Shown: piece after piece, positions 26,956 to 37,349 of the stretch
Position numbering within the stretch: position 1 is the first letter of the stretch
How the letters are laid out: each line of letters opens with the position of its first letter
Notes under the pieces: generated by a model
Databases searched by the model: none
What the model saw: the letters and a program-made list of their open reading frames with translations, nothing else
Told to the model about the DNA's origin: nothing
Translations under genes and position numbers: made by a program
NCBI GenBank assembly: GCA_003164755.1
Contig: PLUB01000118.1
Location: forward strand, 39,658-87,615
Direction: 5' to 3'
Origin: Methanosarcina sp.
GTDB lineage: Archaea > Halobacteriota > Methanosarcinia > Methanosarcinales > Methanosarcinaceae
Length of the DNA: 47,958 bases

Positions 26956-28575
26956 ATGAGATTTGATCCAGAAAAAATAAAAAAAGATGCAAAAGAGAAC
27001 TTCGATCTTACCTGGAACAAAGGTAAAAAACTTATCAGGACCCCTACCCTGAATGAACGTTATCCTAGAATCGCTTTTAAATTTGGAAAGGAACATCCTG
27101 TTTACGTCACCATCCAGAAACTGAGAGAAGCCTATCTCAGAATGGGTTTTGAAGAGATGATGAACCCTTTGATAGTAGATGATAGGGAGGTCCATAAACA
27201 GTTTGGAAGCGAAGCCCTAGCAGTTCTTGACCGCTGTTTCTACCTAGCAGGCCTTCCTCGTCCTAACGTTGGGATTTCCGACGAGCGTATTGCACAAGTA
27301 ACTGCGATCCTCGGGAACATTGGTGACAATGGGATAGATAAAATCAGGCAAATTTTCCATGCATACAAAAAAGGAAAGGTTGATGGAGACGATCTTGTTC
27401 CCGAAATTTCTGCGGCTCTTAAAGTTTCAGACTCCATTGTTGCCAATATGATTGACAAAGTTTTCCCAGAATTTAAAGAGCTTGTGCCACAGGCAAGCAC
27501 AAAGACACTCCGTAGCCATATGACAAGTGGGTGGTTCATTTCCCTTGGTGCACTTCTTGAAAGAAAAGAACCTCCATTCAATTTATTTTCTATAGACCGT
27601 TGTTTCAGGAGGGAGCAACAGGAAGATGCTTCAAGGCTAATGACCTATTATTCAGCTTCCTGCGTAATCATGGATGAAGATGTGATCCTAGATCATGGAA
27701 AGGCCGTTGCAGAAGGGCTTCTTACCCATTTTGGCTTTGAAAAATTCCTTTTCAGGCCTGATGAGAAGCGTAGCAAATACTATGTTCCTGACACCCAGAC
27801 CGAAGTATTTGCCTTCCATCCGAAACTTGTAGGCTCTAACTCAAAGTATTCTGATGGCTGGATCGAAGTTGCAACTTTCGGGATTTATTCCCCAACAGCT
27901 CTTGCAGAATACGATATCTCATATCCTGTCATGAACCTTGGTCTCGGAGTGGAAAGACTGGCAATGATCCTCTACGATTCCCCAGATGTTCGTGCTCTGA
28001 CTTATCCGCAGATCCCTCAGTACAGTGAGTGGGATATGTCGGATAATGAGCTTGCAAAACAAATCTTTGTAGACAAAGTGCCTGAAACTCCTGAAGGGCA
28101 TGCGATTGCATCTGCAATCGTTTCACAGTGTGAATTACATGCTGAAGAGCTAAGCCCCTGTGAGTTCCCAGTTTGGGAAGGAGAAGTATGCGGCCGAAAA
28201 GTAAAAATTTCCATAATAGAGCCTGAAATAAACACGAAACTCTGCGGTCCTGCAGTTTTCAACGAAGTTATAGCTTATCAGGGAGATATCCTAGGAATCC
28301 CTAACATCAAGAAATGGCACAAAGCCTTTGAAAATCATTCTGCAAAAGCAGGCATTAGTTTCATTGAAGCTTTTGCCTCCCAGGCTGCCAGGGAAATTGA
28401 AGAAGCTGCAATTTTCGGAGCAAATGAACATATTGTGAGGGTAAGAATTGTCAAAGTTCCCTCGGAAGTCAACCTGAAAATAGGTCCTATTGCTCAACGC
28501 TATATCACTGGCAAAAAGAAAAAAATGGATATCAGAGGCCCTGTTTTCACATCTGTGAAAGCGGAATTTGTGTAA
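26956..28575 (+). CDS. sepS: O-phosphoseryl-tRNA(Cys) synthetase (SepRS)
   Basis: A 539-residue class II synthetase that loads phosphoserine onto tRNA-Cys. SepCysS then converts it to cysteine, the tRNA-dependent route of methanogens. The start MRFDPEKIKKDAKENFDLTW at 26956 matches the family and follows GAGGGTATGC. An in-frame ATG at 26878 would add 26 unlike residues. Motif 2 is in DRCFRREQQEDASRLMTYYS and motif 3 in MNLGLGVERLAMILYD, and HMTSGWFISL is typical. It resembles PheRS alpha, a common source of misnaming, but the N-terminus and length are those of SepRS. No SepCysS gene is in the window. Confidence 0.92.
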   Translation: MRFDPEKIKKDAKENFDLTWNKGKKLIRTPTLNERYPRIAFKFGKEHPVYVTIQKLREAYLRMGFEEMMNPLIVDDREVHKQFGSEALAVLDRCFYLAGLPRPNVGISDERIAQVTAILGNIGDNGIDKIRQIFHAYKKGKVDGDDLVPEISAALKVSDSIVANMIDKVFPEFKELVPQASTKTLRSHMTSGWFISLGALLERKEPPFNLFSIDRCFRREQQEDASRLMTYYSASCVIMDEDVILDHGKAVAEGLLTHFGFEKFLFRPDEKRSKYYVPDTQTEVFAFHPKLVGSNSKYSDGWIEVATFGIYSPTALAEYDISYPVMNLGLGVERLAMILYDSPDVRALTYPQIPQYSEWDMSDNELAKQIFVDKVPETPEGHAIASAIVSQCELHAEELSPCEFPVWEGEVCGRKVKISIIEPEINTKLCGPAVFNEVIAYQGDILGIPNIKKWHKAFENHSAKAGISFIEAFASQAAREIEEAAIFGANEHIVRVRIVKVPSEVNLKIGPIAQRYITGKKKKMDIRGPVFTSVKAEFV

Positions 28576-28661
28576 ATAAACATAACTAAAAGCAATAAAA
28601 AGGGATAAAATGGATTGAATAGTAGCAAATCCCTTTTAGATCTTGTTCTTGAATTATTTAC

Positions 28662-28904
28662 TTATACTTCGTGAATGCGTAGGTTCTCGAATACCCAGTC
28701 CTTCAATGTTGGGGATGACGTGGACCCTAGGTTCTCTTTTTTTCGTTCCACTCTCTAAATAATTGCTTCTTTGTAGAATGAGTTTGTTTTTGGTATCATT
28801 TTCAGGTAGTGCCACCAATCTCTGACAGGGCTGTGATATGCATTGTAATTGAACAGCTTTAGCAATTGCTTATAGTCAGATCCCCTATCATTTTGTGTTA
28901 ATGC
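28662..28904 (-). pseudogene. Unrecognised gene remnant with one in-frame TAG
   Basis: The minus strand holds about 81 codons in one frame, ending at TAA 28662-28664, broken only by TAG at 28755-28757. The peptide includes DRGSDYKQLLKLFNYNAYHS and RDWWHYLKMIPKTNSFYKEA, then, after the TAG, RVERKKENLGSTSSPTLKDW and VFENLRIHEV. I do not recognise the family. No start signal is seen. It may be the end of a lost gene or transposase. Confidence 0.35.
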
Positions 28905-29399
28905 TCAGGTATTAATATAATACAGAGGATTCCGATAAACCTATATAAATTCGAATATTGGGGAGTTTAAGTCTCTTAAAATTGATTTTCACTCGTGATA
29001 ATTCTTACTGATTTCGATCTTAAAGAGAAATATGAAAGTCTTCAGTTAGTTGGAGACAAATTTGCTGAAATTGATTTCTTAATTGATTGGAAAATTTTTC
29101 ATATAATTTTTGAGTCCATATTTTTTAACAAAACAGTTTCCTAAGGTAGACATGAAGCTGATGTAATCATTATGATTAAAATTCTTTTTTACAGCAATTG
29201 CATGATCTTTCAGACTTTGAACTTGGAAAACAATGTTTTATAGTTTTCCTTTCAGGAGATTTCTTGGTTTCCTGAGTATATACCAAACAGTACTATAGTA
29301 TGATCATTCAGAAAAATAATTATTGATAACTGCGCAGAAGAATAAATATGGGGACAGTTGCAAAGTCAATCTGGTTGCTTGGTTTGAAAATAAAAAAGG

Positions 29400-30096
29400 G
29401 GATGATTCAGATTGCTACTTTTATCCATTCAGATCCTGGACATGCAAAAGCGGATAAACCTCGAGAAAATGAAGCAAAGACAAGGAGAATCGTAGATCAA
29501 AATATACATAAACTGTAGTAAGTTACACTTAGTATATAAACTTCATAATATAATAGACAAGGATTATGAGTATATCAAAAGATTCAAAACAACTCTTGCA
29601 TCGCTTTCTGATTCTCATGTAAATTTCTCAGAAAAAAATGAAATGGTTTACAGATACAGAGGATACTTTGGAGCAAAAGCAAAATTTTATGATGCAACAA
29701 TGAGAAGAGCATTAAAAGAACATTCTCTGAGAATGAGTGATATATTCAGGAAAAAAGAATCAGCTCAAAAAGAGCTCAAGTAGAAAGAGTTTGTGCAGTA
29801 ACCAAAAAGATATTCAAAGCAGGAAAAGTTCTTTTACTACTGTTCAAAGAGTGAATCTGAAGATGTCGTATAAAGCTTTTTGTTATAATCTATCAGTTGA
29901 TAACATTGAGAATAAAAGGAGTATTGTAAGGGTGTTGGAAGCTATCTTTAAAATCAAAGATACTGAACCAGAAAAGAAAAAATCGGGTCAAATACAAAAA
30001 TTAGTGAGAAAGATTTGGACAGGATTCCAGGAACAAAAATTATGGGTAAATTGGAATGCCATAGAAAGTTTCCAAATTTATTCAAGAGTATTTTGA
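29400..30096 (+). pseudogene. Decayed IS5-type transposase
   Basis: Pieces in three frames give ATFIHSDPGHAKADKPREN followed by EAKTRRIVDQN, then FKTTLASLSDSHVNFSEKNE and YRYRGYFGAKAKFYDATMRR, then CSNQKDIQSRKSSFTTVQRV and FCYNL. These match the IS5-type order (DPGHARADxPRG, then HDSQVDLSEEGE and DRGYFGxKxKGYDATM, then FAVIKxVFxxGxVLVTTVxRV). Stops are frequent. The tail after FCYNL (NIENKRSIVRVLEA and onwards) is shared with remnants at 18171-18250 and 47700-47858. A MITE-like element overlaps its end. Confidence 0.75.
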
Positions 30097-30177
30097 TAAA
30101 ACCTTTGATTATTTGCGAGTCATTTATATCTCATTTATAAGTAGATGATTAAATTTAGAGGTTTATCGAAATACTCT
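30085..30177. repeat. MITE-like element (93 bp)
   Basis: Left AGAGTATTTTGATAAAACCT and right AGGTTTATCGAAATACTCT form the best-preserved terminal inverted repeats of the family, about 19 bp with two or three mismatches. The interior has no coding content. Confidence 0.7.
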
Positions 30178-31206
30178 GTAATCTAAAAGGAATCTGGGAA
30201 AAAAACTACACTTTGACCCTACAAATGCATAAATTCTAGATAATTATAGTCAACGCACAAATTAAGTATATTTTTGAGTGGCTTCTCCGATATCGGATCA
30301 TATTTTAAGTATTTCGAACCCACTTCATATCCTATAGTGAGGTTTACAGTAGTTCACTTTTTCATTTAAACTGTAGTCAACGAATGAATTAATTGAAGTT
30401 TTGAACATCATCCTTAAAATAGAACCATATTTTTAAGAGTATGAAAATTTTATGTAATGGCTATGAGCTATATAGAAGTTATGGATACTCTTATTGCCTG
30501 CGATGTTGCACCAGATTATAGGAGGCACTTATAAGAAGTCGACCAGGTAATTGACGAATTGTGACAAAGTGAAACCTTTATTATATATATTTACTGCTAC
30601 CAATTCCCGAGAAACTATGGAAAGATGACTGTGGTCTACTATGAAATTGGACCCTCTCTTTCTGGCTGACCTATAGAATCTGCGAAGATTATTTAAATCG
30701 AGAGGAGTATTGCAATTCAGAATTTAGAGGGGATTTGTCGAACAGTACGTCTTATGCAAAGAGCTGGGTCAATACATATTCTCCTTCTCCTAAAATATAT
30801 GATACCTTCAAATATCCTTAATATTCCTATGATTTTTAGAGAAGTTGTGGTTAACAACGGAAAATCGAGAAATTTGCAAATAAAATTCTAAAGTTTTGAT
30901 AAAAAGCGCGTAATTCTAAATACGAATAATTTGATTTCAACGGCGGTAATCTATGCAGCTTCCTACGGCAAGAAGTAAGTAGGAATTGAATTTGAGTACC
31001 GTGAGAGGAGAGTTACCTAAAATTTAATACTTTTTCCGAGGGAAAAGTAGACCTAAAGTTTCTTCTCCACTCGGTTGCCTCTTAATTCTACAGAATTGAC
31101 GGAGTGCATTTACTTTCAGCAGGGATACATATCCCCTCAAAATCTTTTGAGGCATTTCTCAGGGCTTTTGATACATAGCTTGGGAAGCAAATGAGGTAAT
31201 TAAACA
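30178..31206. other. Gap before engB; repeats and hairpins only
   Basis: No convincing frame is seen. It holds two copies of a motif at about 30246 (TTATAGTCAACGCACAAATT) and 30370 (CTGTAGTCAACGAATGAATT), a hairpin at 30960-30985 (TTCCTAC and GTAGGAA) and the hairpins described next. Confidence 0.4.
31120..31152 (+). promoter_or_regulatory. Adjacent hairpins in the engB leader
   Basis: AGGGATACATATCCC is a 6-bp stem with a 2-nt centre, followed at once by CCTCAAAATCTTTTGAGG, an 8-bp perfect stem. They lie about 55 bp before the engB ATG. They could be operator or RNA structure. A terminator is less likely, because no T-run follows. Confidence 0.35.
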
Positions 31207-31836
31207 ATGGAAACTAGCAATACTGAAGCTGAAAGAAACATGAATTTTGAGACAATTTTTGTAGGACGCTCAAATGTGGGGAAGTCCTCTCTGATCAGGG
31301 AACTTTTTGGGGTAAAAGTGAAGGTAGGGAAACGTCCAGGCGTTACCCTTCGGCCAACGCACTCTCAGATATCAGATCTGCTTATTACCGATATGCCTGG
31401 CTTCGGCTTCATGAGTGGAGTAAAGGATAGAAAGCAGGATATAGTGAAGGATAAAATCGTACACTATATAGAGGATAATGCCAAAAGAATAAAAGTTGGG
31501 ATTCTGGTAATAGACGGCCCTTCGTTTCCCGAAATAGTCTACCGTTGGGACTCCAGGGAACAGATTCCTATAGATGTTGAGATGTTTTATTTCCTCAGAG
31601 AAGTTGGGATAGATACTCTTATTGCTGCAAATAAGATGGACAAGGTCAAAGAAAATGAGTGTGATCCCCTTCTTGACGAGATTGCAGCTCTCCTTGGACT
31701 TGCTCCCCCCTGGGAGAAATGGAAGCACTTGATTGCTCCAGTAAGCGCCAAAAAAGGATATATAAAGACCTTAAAGGTCCTTCTTCGAGACAGGTTGCAC
31801 GAAATGAAAAGGGATGATCTTTTCAAGTATGTTTGA
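31207..31836 (+). CDS. engB: EngB-family GTP-binding protein
   Basis: A 209-residue P-loop GTPase of the TrmE-Era-EngA-EngB group, thought to help ribosome assembly. G1 is GRSNVGKSS, switch I includes GVTLRPTHSQ, G3 is DMPGFG, G4 is NKMD and G5 is VSAKKG. The start at 31207 follows GAGGTAATTAAACA (good spacing). A second ATG at 31240 (MNFETIFVGRS) matches the shortest family starts but has only a weak site. No operon partner is present. Confidence 0.9.
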   Translation: METSNTEAERNMNFETIFVGRSNVGKSSLIRELFGVKVKVGKRPGVTLRPTHSQISDLLITDMPGFGFMSGVKDRKQDIVKDKIVHYIEDNAKRIKVGILVIDGPSFPEIVYRWDSREQIPIDVEMFYFLREVGIDTLIAANKMDKVKENECDPLLDEIAALLGLAPPWEKWKHLIAPVSAKKGYIKTLKVLLRDRLHEMKRDDLFKYV

Positions 31837-33092
31837 TTTTAAGATAATTATTTTTGGTAAAAGCTTTGTCTTTAGCACTTTTATCTATTAGAAAAATTAA
31901 TGTTTCCAAAGTTTGGAATGACAAGCTCTTTTCTGATAAAAACAGAAAATTATATGGGAGCAAAGATTTTGAAAGCTGGATTATGGATTTCATTCACCTT
32001 GGGATTAATTTTCGTCTTTTCGCCAAAAATCAGGTTATAGCTTTCAAAAATTTTGTCTAATCTATATCGGACCTGTCAGTTTCCAACCCATAAGCCACAA
32101 GATCATTTTTTCATTCCGTTTGAATAGTATCTCTGAGAGTGTCACGAATTTACGGTGTATTTAAAGTGAAATTTTTGCATAGTGTATGAAATCGAATCCT
32201 TCAATATGTGATTTTTTTCTCATAACTTATTGAGAGTTATAATTTTTCAGAAAAATCAGCACACGGTCAAAAATCCCCTTTCAACATGAAATTCAAACTG
32301 TCAAAATGAGGCTGTAAGCAATTCTATTTCAGATGGTTTTAACTTGTGAAGATTCAAATATGCAAATCCAGTAGACAAAAATGAAAATGAAAATTATTAA
32401 AATGGTCTGCATTTGAATGAAAATGGGTCATAATATATTAAAGATAAATTTAATTTGACAACCCTGTGTACTTAGAATGAAGTTAAATATATAGGCCGTG
32501 TTTCTACAGTGATTGTAAAAAATAATAACTATTCAGTCTAGACAAAAAATATCAATAGCCACGTTTACTCGAATTCAATTGGAAAATTATAATATGCTTA
32601 TTTTATTTATTGTTGGCTGTTGCTACTGCTTTTTATTTTTTTTATCAGTTATTAATTCGAAATATAATATTGCATCAAAATATATATAAATAAATAAATT
32701 TTTAGTAGATTAAATAGTTATTATACATATTCAAATTCCTATTCGATCAAAGCTAACTTCGAAGCTATTTTTCAAGGTTCTACCATTAATGGCTATTTAA
32801 TTTTATCAGTACACTCAATCTAAAATACAAACACTAACATTTTGTGATTTGTGTTCAATTCCCGGTAAAAATTTCGAATAAATTGTTTAGGCATATATAT
32901 TATTGCATCTATTGAGAAAAGACAGTTATCTTATTCATCACAGTTTAATGAGGTAAAAGAAGTATATGTGCTTTTGAAGTCATCGATTAGATTTAGTGGA
33001 AGAGTGCAGATTTTAGTTCAATGCCTTCTGCAAGTTTCTAATTTTAAGGCTTAGTCCTTTGATAAAACAAAAAACGTTTTCAATATATGCAT
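31837..33092. other. Long gap without a gene
   Basis: Very AT-rich. The open frame at 31854-32060 has no motif. No repeat family member or RNA gene was recognised. Confidence 0.4.
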
Positions 33093-33989
33093 TTATAAGC
33101 CTTGGTAATCTCGCAAGCATATTTTATCAATGTCTTCCAATTTCTTCAGAATATAACGGATTCTCTGTTCAACAAGTTTCCCTTTTAAACTCCAATAAAA
33201 TGGTCTATTGTTCCCTATTGAGGGAAATTTAGCACAAGAAATATCCAATGGATGAAAGTAAAATACCGTATGCCCTCTTCTCAAACTCTGGAGAAGTCCA
33301 TTTAATACAAGTGGAGCCCCAAAAAAGCGAAGTATTGGTCCCCCAGATGCCGGAATTTTTAATAAATTATGATAATAGGCCCAGGGAAACTCAACCAAGT
33401 TTCTATTACCTCCTACTTCAAGCCCATTTTCTATAGGAAAATATGGAGTTGATGAAACTGTGCTAAGAGAAGAATCTGTTTTATTATAGAGAGAATTTAC
33501 AGATACAGAGGAGTCATATTTGAATCCAATCCTTTCCAAGGAATCTAACATCCAACCACCTACAAGAGAATTTGGTGCTCGATACCCTACTATCTTATCC
33601 CCACCAACTTTTTCCAAAATTCTTTTTGCAAGCAATGTCCTTTGCTCGAATTCCTCGTTACTTATTAACTGTTTTTTTGTTTCAGGATCGATTTTACAGG
33701 TGTGGTGCAGCCCATGGCATGCGAGCTCATGTCCCCTTTCCACTACTGACTCGATTAGTCCAGGATAGTTCTCTACAATGTCCGCAACTGCAAAGAATGT
33801 AGCAGTCACTTTAAATTCATCGAGAAGATCCAGTACCTTTTTTGTTGGCTCAGTCAGGAAGTCATACTTATCATCCCATTTTTCAAAAAATTCATCTACA
33901 CTTCTATAAACAGCAAAAGGAGAACCACAAACTGATGGAATATGATACCAGTCCTCAAGATCTACTGTGATCGAAAAGCTATTGTTCAT
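33093..33989 (-). CDS. Polysaccharide deacetylase (NodB domain, DUF3473 tail)
   Basis: About 298 residues. The metal-binding start is FSITVDLEDWYH. The second motif HGLHH fits H-x3-H, and KIVGYRAPN holds the conserved Arg. After the NodB fold, FPWAYYH and HPLDI mark the DUF3473 tail of the exopolysaccharide-type group. The role is probably removal of N- or O-acetyl from a surface polysaccharide. The start is placed at 33989 (MNNSF), where GGAAG lies 5 nt upstream, rather than at 34010. There is no signal peptide. No other polysaccharide gene adjoins it. Confidence 0.87.
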   Translation of the reverse strand: MNNSFSITVDLEDWYHIPSVCGSPFAVYRSVDEFFEKWDDKYDFLTEPTKKVLDLLDEFKVTATFFAVADIVENYPGLIESVVERGHELACHGLHHTCKIDPETKKQLISNEEFEQRTLLAKRILEKVGGDKIVGYRAPNSLVGGWMLDSLERIGFKYDSSVSVNSLYNKTDSSLSTVSSTPYFPIENGLEVGGNRNLVEFPWAYYHNLLKIPASGGPILRFFGAPLVLNGLLQSLRRGHTVFYFHPLDISCAKFPSIGNNRPFYWSLKGKLVEQRIRYILKKLEDIDKICLRDYQGL

Positions 33990-34150
33990 GAGATCTTCCA
34001 GTACTATCAAGTGAACTCATTGATGCGTATCATATTAATAAATAGTATGAATTATATTGAGAATGAAAATTCAATAAATTCTCAACTGGGTAAAAAAATC
34101 CACTTGTTAATTAAGTATCGTATGAGTATAAATATTTTTTTGAGTATTTT

Positions 34151-34240
34151 AGAAGATTTCGATAAGTATAAAACTCATTTATATAATTTTGACAGTATAT
34201 AACCTGACTCTTGAATAAAGAGGTTTATCGGAATCCTCTT
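34151..34240. repeat. MITE-like element (90 bp)
   Basis: Left AGAAGATTTCGATAAGTATA and right AAGAGGTTTATCGGAATCCTCTT are inverted repeats. It lies in the gap between the deacetylase and DUF89 genes. The rest of 34241-34677 shows nothing. Confidence 0.55.
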
Positions 34241-34677
34241 TAATTCAAAATTAAAATGCTTGAAGCTACCACCAACTGAAAGGATGGAGTATATTCGGGC
34301 CATCTACTCAGTTTGCCAAAACTCAGAAATTGTATATTCTCGTTTTGACAATCTTCCTTTAATCTAGCTAAAAGTTAAACTCTGATTTCAGGTTCCTCTG
34401 AAATTCCTTACACTAATGTTTTATTGTGCCAGCTGTCACATTTCCAACTAGATCATCGAAATATATTGAACAGTTTTAATAAAACACTTTTTTCCAATAT
34501 GTTATTTACATTTATAATACTTTCTAAAAACTGGGGGTCTTTTATTATTAATTGTTGAAGTTTTCCTGATTAAGTTTTCAATGTAATGAATGCTGCATTT
34601 TTATGCATTGGGGCATGTCTGCTTTTGTCTCACAGAGAATAAAAAGATGCCAAGAAAAATCGATAATCGTTAACATT

Positions 34678-35559
34678 TCAAGGATAATTCATCAGTTTTG
34701 CGACAACTAGACCCTGTTCGAGTCCGAGATCCTCAGCAACGCATTCGCATTTTGTAAGAAGCATATAAGCAGTAGGCCCAAAATTATGTTCTGAAAGGGT
34801 TTCATAGTTAGCCATTCCCTTGCTGATGATAAGGCTCGCATCTTTCATGGCTTTGAGAAGTTCAGCTGGAGCTTCTTCGATCAGAACACCTATTGCATTA
34901 GAACCTGTAGTCAGGACACTGTCGACTTTTTTATCCACTTCAAATTCTTTTACCTCTTCTAATGTTACGTCTGTGAGAATTGGTCCTCCCCTAACTACAA
35001 GTTTAATTTTCCCTCCGAGTTTTTTTATAACATCAAAAACGAGCATATCAAAGAGAATCTCTCCACAGTTGTCGGCAATGTAAACAACATCCTGCAGGAG
35101 GTCGAACATTTTAGGAGTATCATCCACGTCAAGTCCGTGTTCAAAAAATTTCAGAAAAACAGTCTCAAATCCAGCTTCACTGGCATTAAAGCCCATTATA
35201 CCGAAATCAAAATAATTTGCAATCACGGATGAAAGCACTGCCCGCCTGAAAATTTCCCTATCATCAGGAGAATTTTCATAAATTTTTTGTTTTGCTTCTG
35301 TCACGACTTTCAGTGCAGACCGATTGATAAGTTTCTTTGTTCCCGCATAAGGGTCTTTGTCTCCCAAAACTTCATAGCATTTCCTATGGATTTTAGTTGC
35401 TATGGATGCAGATACTGCTTCAGGATCATAGTATTTATTCATAACTCCAAGACATTCATGGATTGTCTTGTTTATGAGATCCTCGTCGTCCGTTGAAAGC
35501 TTAGACTGGAAGTGTACTCTTGAAAGTAGGCAATAGATACAGCGTGGGTTCATTTTCAT
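34678..35559 (-). CDS. DUF89 / ARMT1-like metal-dependent phosphatase
   Basis: A 293-residue protein of the archaeal DUF89 family, whose eukaryotic members are damage-control phosphatases acting on phosphorylated metabolites. The N-terminal MKMNPRCIYCLLSRV has the paired Cys of archaeal members. The metal site is seen in VVYIADNCGEILFD. VVRGGPILTDVTLEEV and TTGSNAIGV are further family blocks. The substrate is unknown. An alternative start is the ATG two codons downstream. It has no neighbour within 600 bp on its strand. Confidence 0.87.
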   Translation of the reverse strand: MKMNPRCIYCLLSRVHFQSKLSTDDEDLINKTIHECLGVMNKYYDPEAVSASIATKIHRKCYEVLGDKDPYAGTKKLINRSALKVVTEAKQKIYENSPDDREIFRRAVLSSVIANYFDFGIMGFNASEAGFETVFLKFFEHGLDVDDTPKMFDLLQDVVYIADNCGEILFDMLVFDVIKKLGGKIKLVVRGGPILTDVTLEEVKEFEVDKKVDSVLTTGSNAIGVLIEEAPAELLKAMKDASLIISKGMANYETLSEHNFGPTAYMLLTKCECVAEDLGLEQGLVVAKLMNYP

Positions 35560-36329
35560 GGAGATATTTCCTGTTTTTGATCTGGGATAGATTTTTCAAG
35601 AATGCTACTGATATTCTGTAGCCAATGTTATAGAATTTGCTCCTCTGATGTAATGAAAGTCAGAGATGCAACCTATAAACAACCAGGCCTTTGTAGATAA
35701 CATAATTATAAATGAAACACTGAACTGAGATCAGATAATGTGTTACCAGTAACTATTTTGATGGTAAAATGGTTACGGCTAGAAGTTCTCTTACAAATGA
35801 GAAGTTTCTAGACTTATAAAATCTATTAGGATCTCCAAAAATTACAATTAATTCCACTAGTAATTGGCTGCAATAATCAAAAACCCTGCAAATTATATAT
35901 TTCTCTGAGTTCCTTAAATTCATAATGCAGATGAAGCCAATTACAGTCAACTCAGCAATTAATTAAACCAGTTATTTGTTCATTAAATATTTTCATCAAA
36001 TCCTTAGCCAATTATTTTGATTTAGCTACTCTGTATATTTACTTCTGACCAACTCTCCGAATCACTTAACTAATTTAATGAGTTATGTTGAAATTTATGT
36101 AATTATAACTTAATAACTACAGTTTAGTGAATTTAGATTAGGTGAATCGTGTGAAAGTAATACCAATATTATATCCAATTGCTCCGCTTTTATGACCATA
36201 ACATATTGCTGATGTGTTTTTGAGTTATCCAATACACTCTGATATAGGGATTATTCCAGTTGAATACCACACAGCTTTCTGCAGGATGTGAACTTCCCAG
36301 ATAACTTTTATTAACTAACTGATATATAT
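35560..36329. other. Gap without a supported gene
   Basis: A minus-strand stretch near 36131-36290 reads HILQKAVWYSTGIIPISEC, a TAA, then GHKSGAIGYNIGITF and may be a remnant. It is too weak to call. At about 35940 ATTACAGTCAACTCAGCAATTAATT joins the AGTCAAC motif group. Confidence 0.35.
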
Positions 36330-36840
36330 TTTAGGTTCTGTAGAAATCCTTAATTTAATGCAAATTATTTCTACCATCTTTTTATTTACGTCATAGACTA
36401 TCAATTTAAGTTTTGTTTATTTGACTTGATTATGGAACTTTCTTTCCCGAAGTACTTCTCCAAACTTCCTTTTGGCACAGAGATGATTGTCCCCGCTATA
36501 TTCCTTTGATTGTATTTAATTTAATCAAAGATTGAGTGCAGCTGTTTTCTGTATTTTCCCCAAATTTTCGTTCTCTTTAGAGGTATAATTGAGTCTGCTC
36601 TTATTTTTTCTCTAAATAAGGAATGAATTTTTTCTGAATCATAGCCTTTATCCATCACATGACATTGAAATTTTCTTATCCTATATGATTGTCTCAACAG
36701 AGTATTTGCATGTTTGATTTCTGATATGTTTTTTGACTAATTTTCTATCCTAATACTACCTTTTTAGCTATTTCTGCTGCTATTGAAGTTTTCAAGAAGA
36801 TCCTTCGTGGCATTTGAATATAGTATGTAAGCGAACTTAC
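36330..36840 (-). pseudogene. Decayed IS4-type transposase, C-terminal part
   Basis: The minus strand gives, in shifted frames, RADSIIPLKRTKIWGKYRKQ, IKYNQRNIAGTIISVPKG and LIVYDVNKK, ending RISTEP near the element edge GGTTCTGTAGAAATC. This matches transposases with DSIIPxRxRK, then GKYRKxM and YHQRNKVETVFSVxKRKFG. The N-terminal half is missing or unreadable. The same element end recurs at 17916-18005. Confidence 0.65.
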
Positions 36841-36989
36841 GACAACTTACGATGTCTTATAAAAATTGGCTTCTCATAAATTTCAACAAAGGACAAAATA
36901 ATAAGTGCTGCGGAGACTCCAAAAAGTAGGATAATCTAGATTACCTCAAAGAATGTCGTTATTGCCATAGAAATTAGGTGACCAACCAT
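36837..36989 (-). pseudogene. Short membrane-segment remnant with one in-frame TAG
   Basis: A 50-codon frame from ATG 36989 reads MVGHLISMAITTFFEVI, TAG at 36936-36938, then IILLFGVSAALIILSFVEIY and EKPIFIRHRKLS to TAA. The part after TAG is one clear transmembrane helix with a positively charged end. No family is recognised. It may be a fragment of a lost membrane protein. Confidence 0.25.
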
Positions 36990-37349
36990 TTTAAATTAGA
37001 CCTGGAAATAGCATCTATCAACATGAAGTTAGCAACAATAATATATTATTTGTATAGCTAGTGAGATCACCAAACCGATGCTTTAAAGCTTATTTTCTCC
37101 TACTCTTTCTGCTAACAGAATGAGCATTTCCTGTTTTTAATTGGGGAGAATAAGATCCAAATTCAAGTACATTTTACAGAACTATCCACATACTGCCACG
37201 TTGCCAAAATTGAGCATAGTACCGTTTACCAAAAATATACTAATTCTGGGTAAATAAATAAATTTTTGTGAGTTATCGTGAAAAAACTGTAAAAGAATAA
37301 AAATAGTCTTTTGAAACTACAGCAAATCGTAACTACTGTTGACTATAAT

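Noticed and set aside
26878..28575. Start of sepS at the upstream in-frame ATG 26878, and naming as phenylalanyl-tRNA synthetase alpha
   Set aside because: The extra 26 residues are unlike the family, while MRFDPEKI at 26956 matches known SepRS starts and has a ribosome-binding site. Length and N-terminus fit SepRS, not PheRS.
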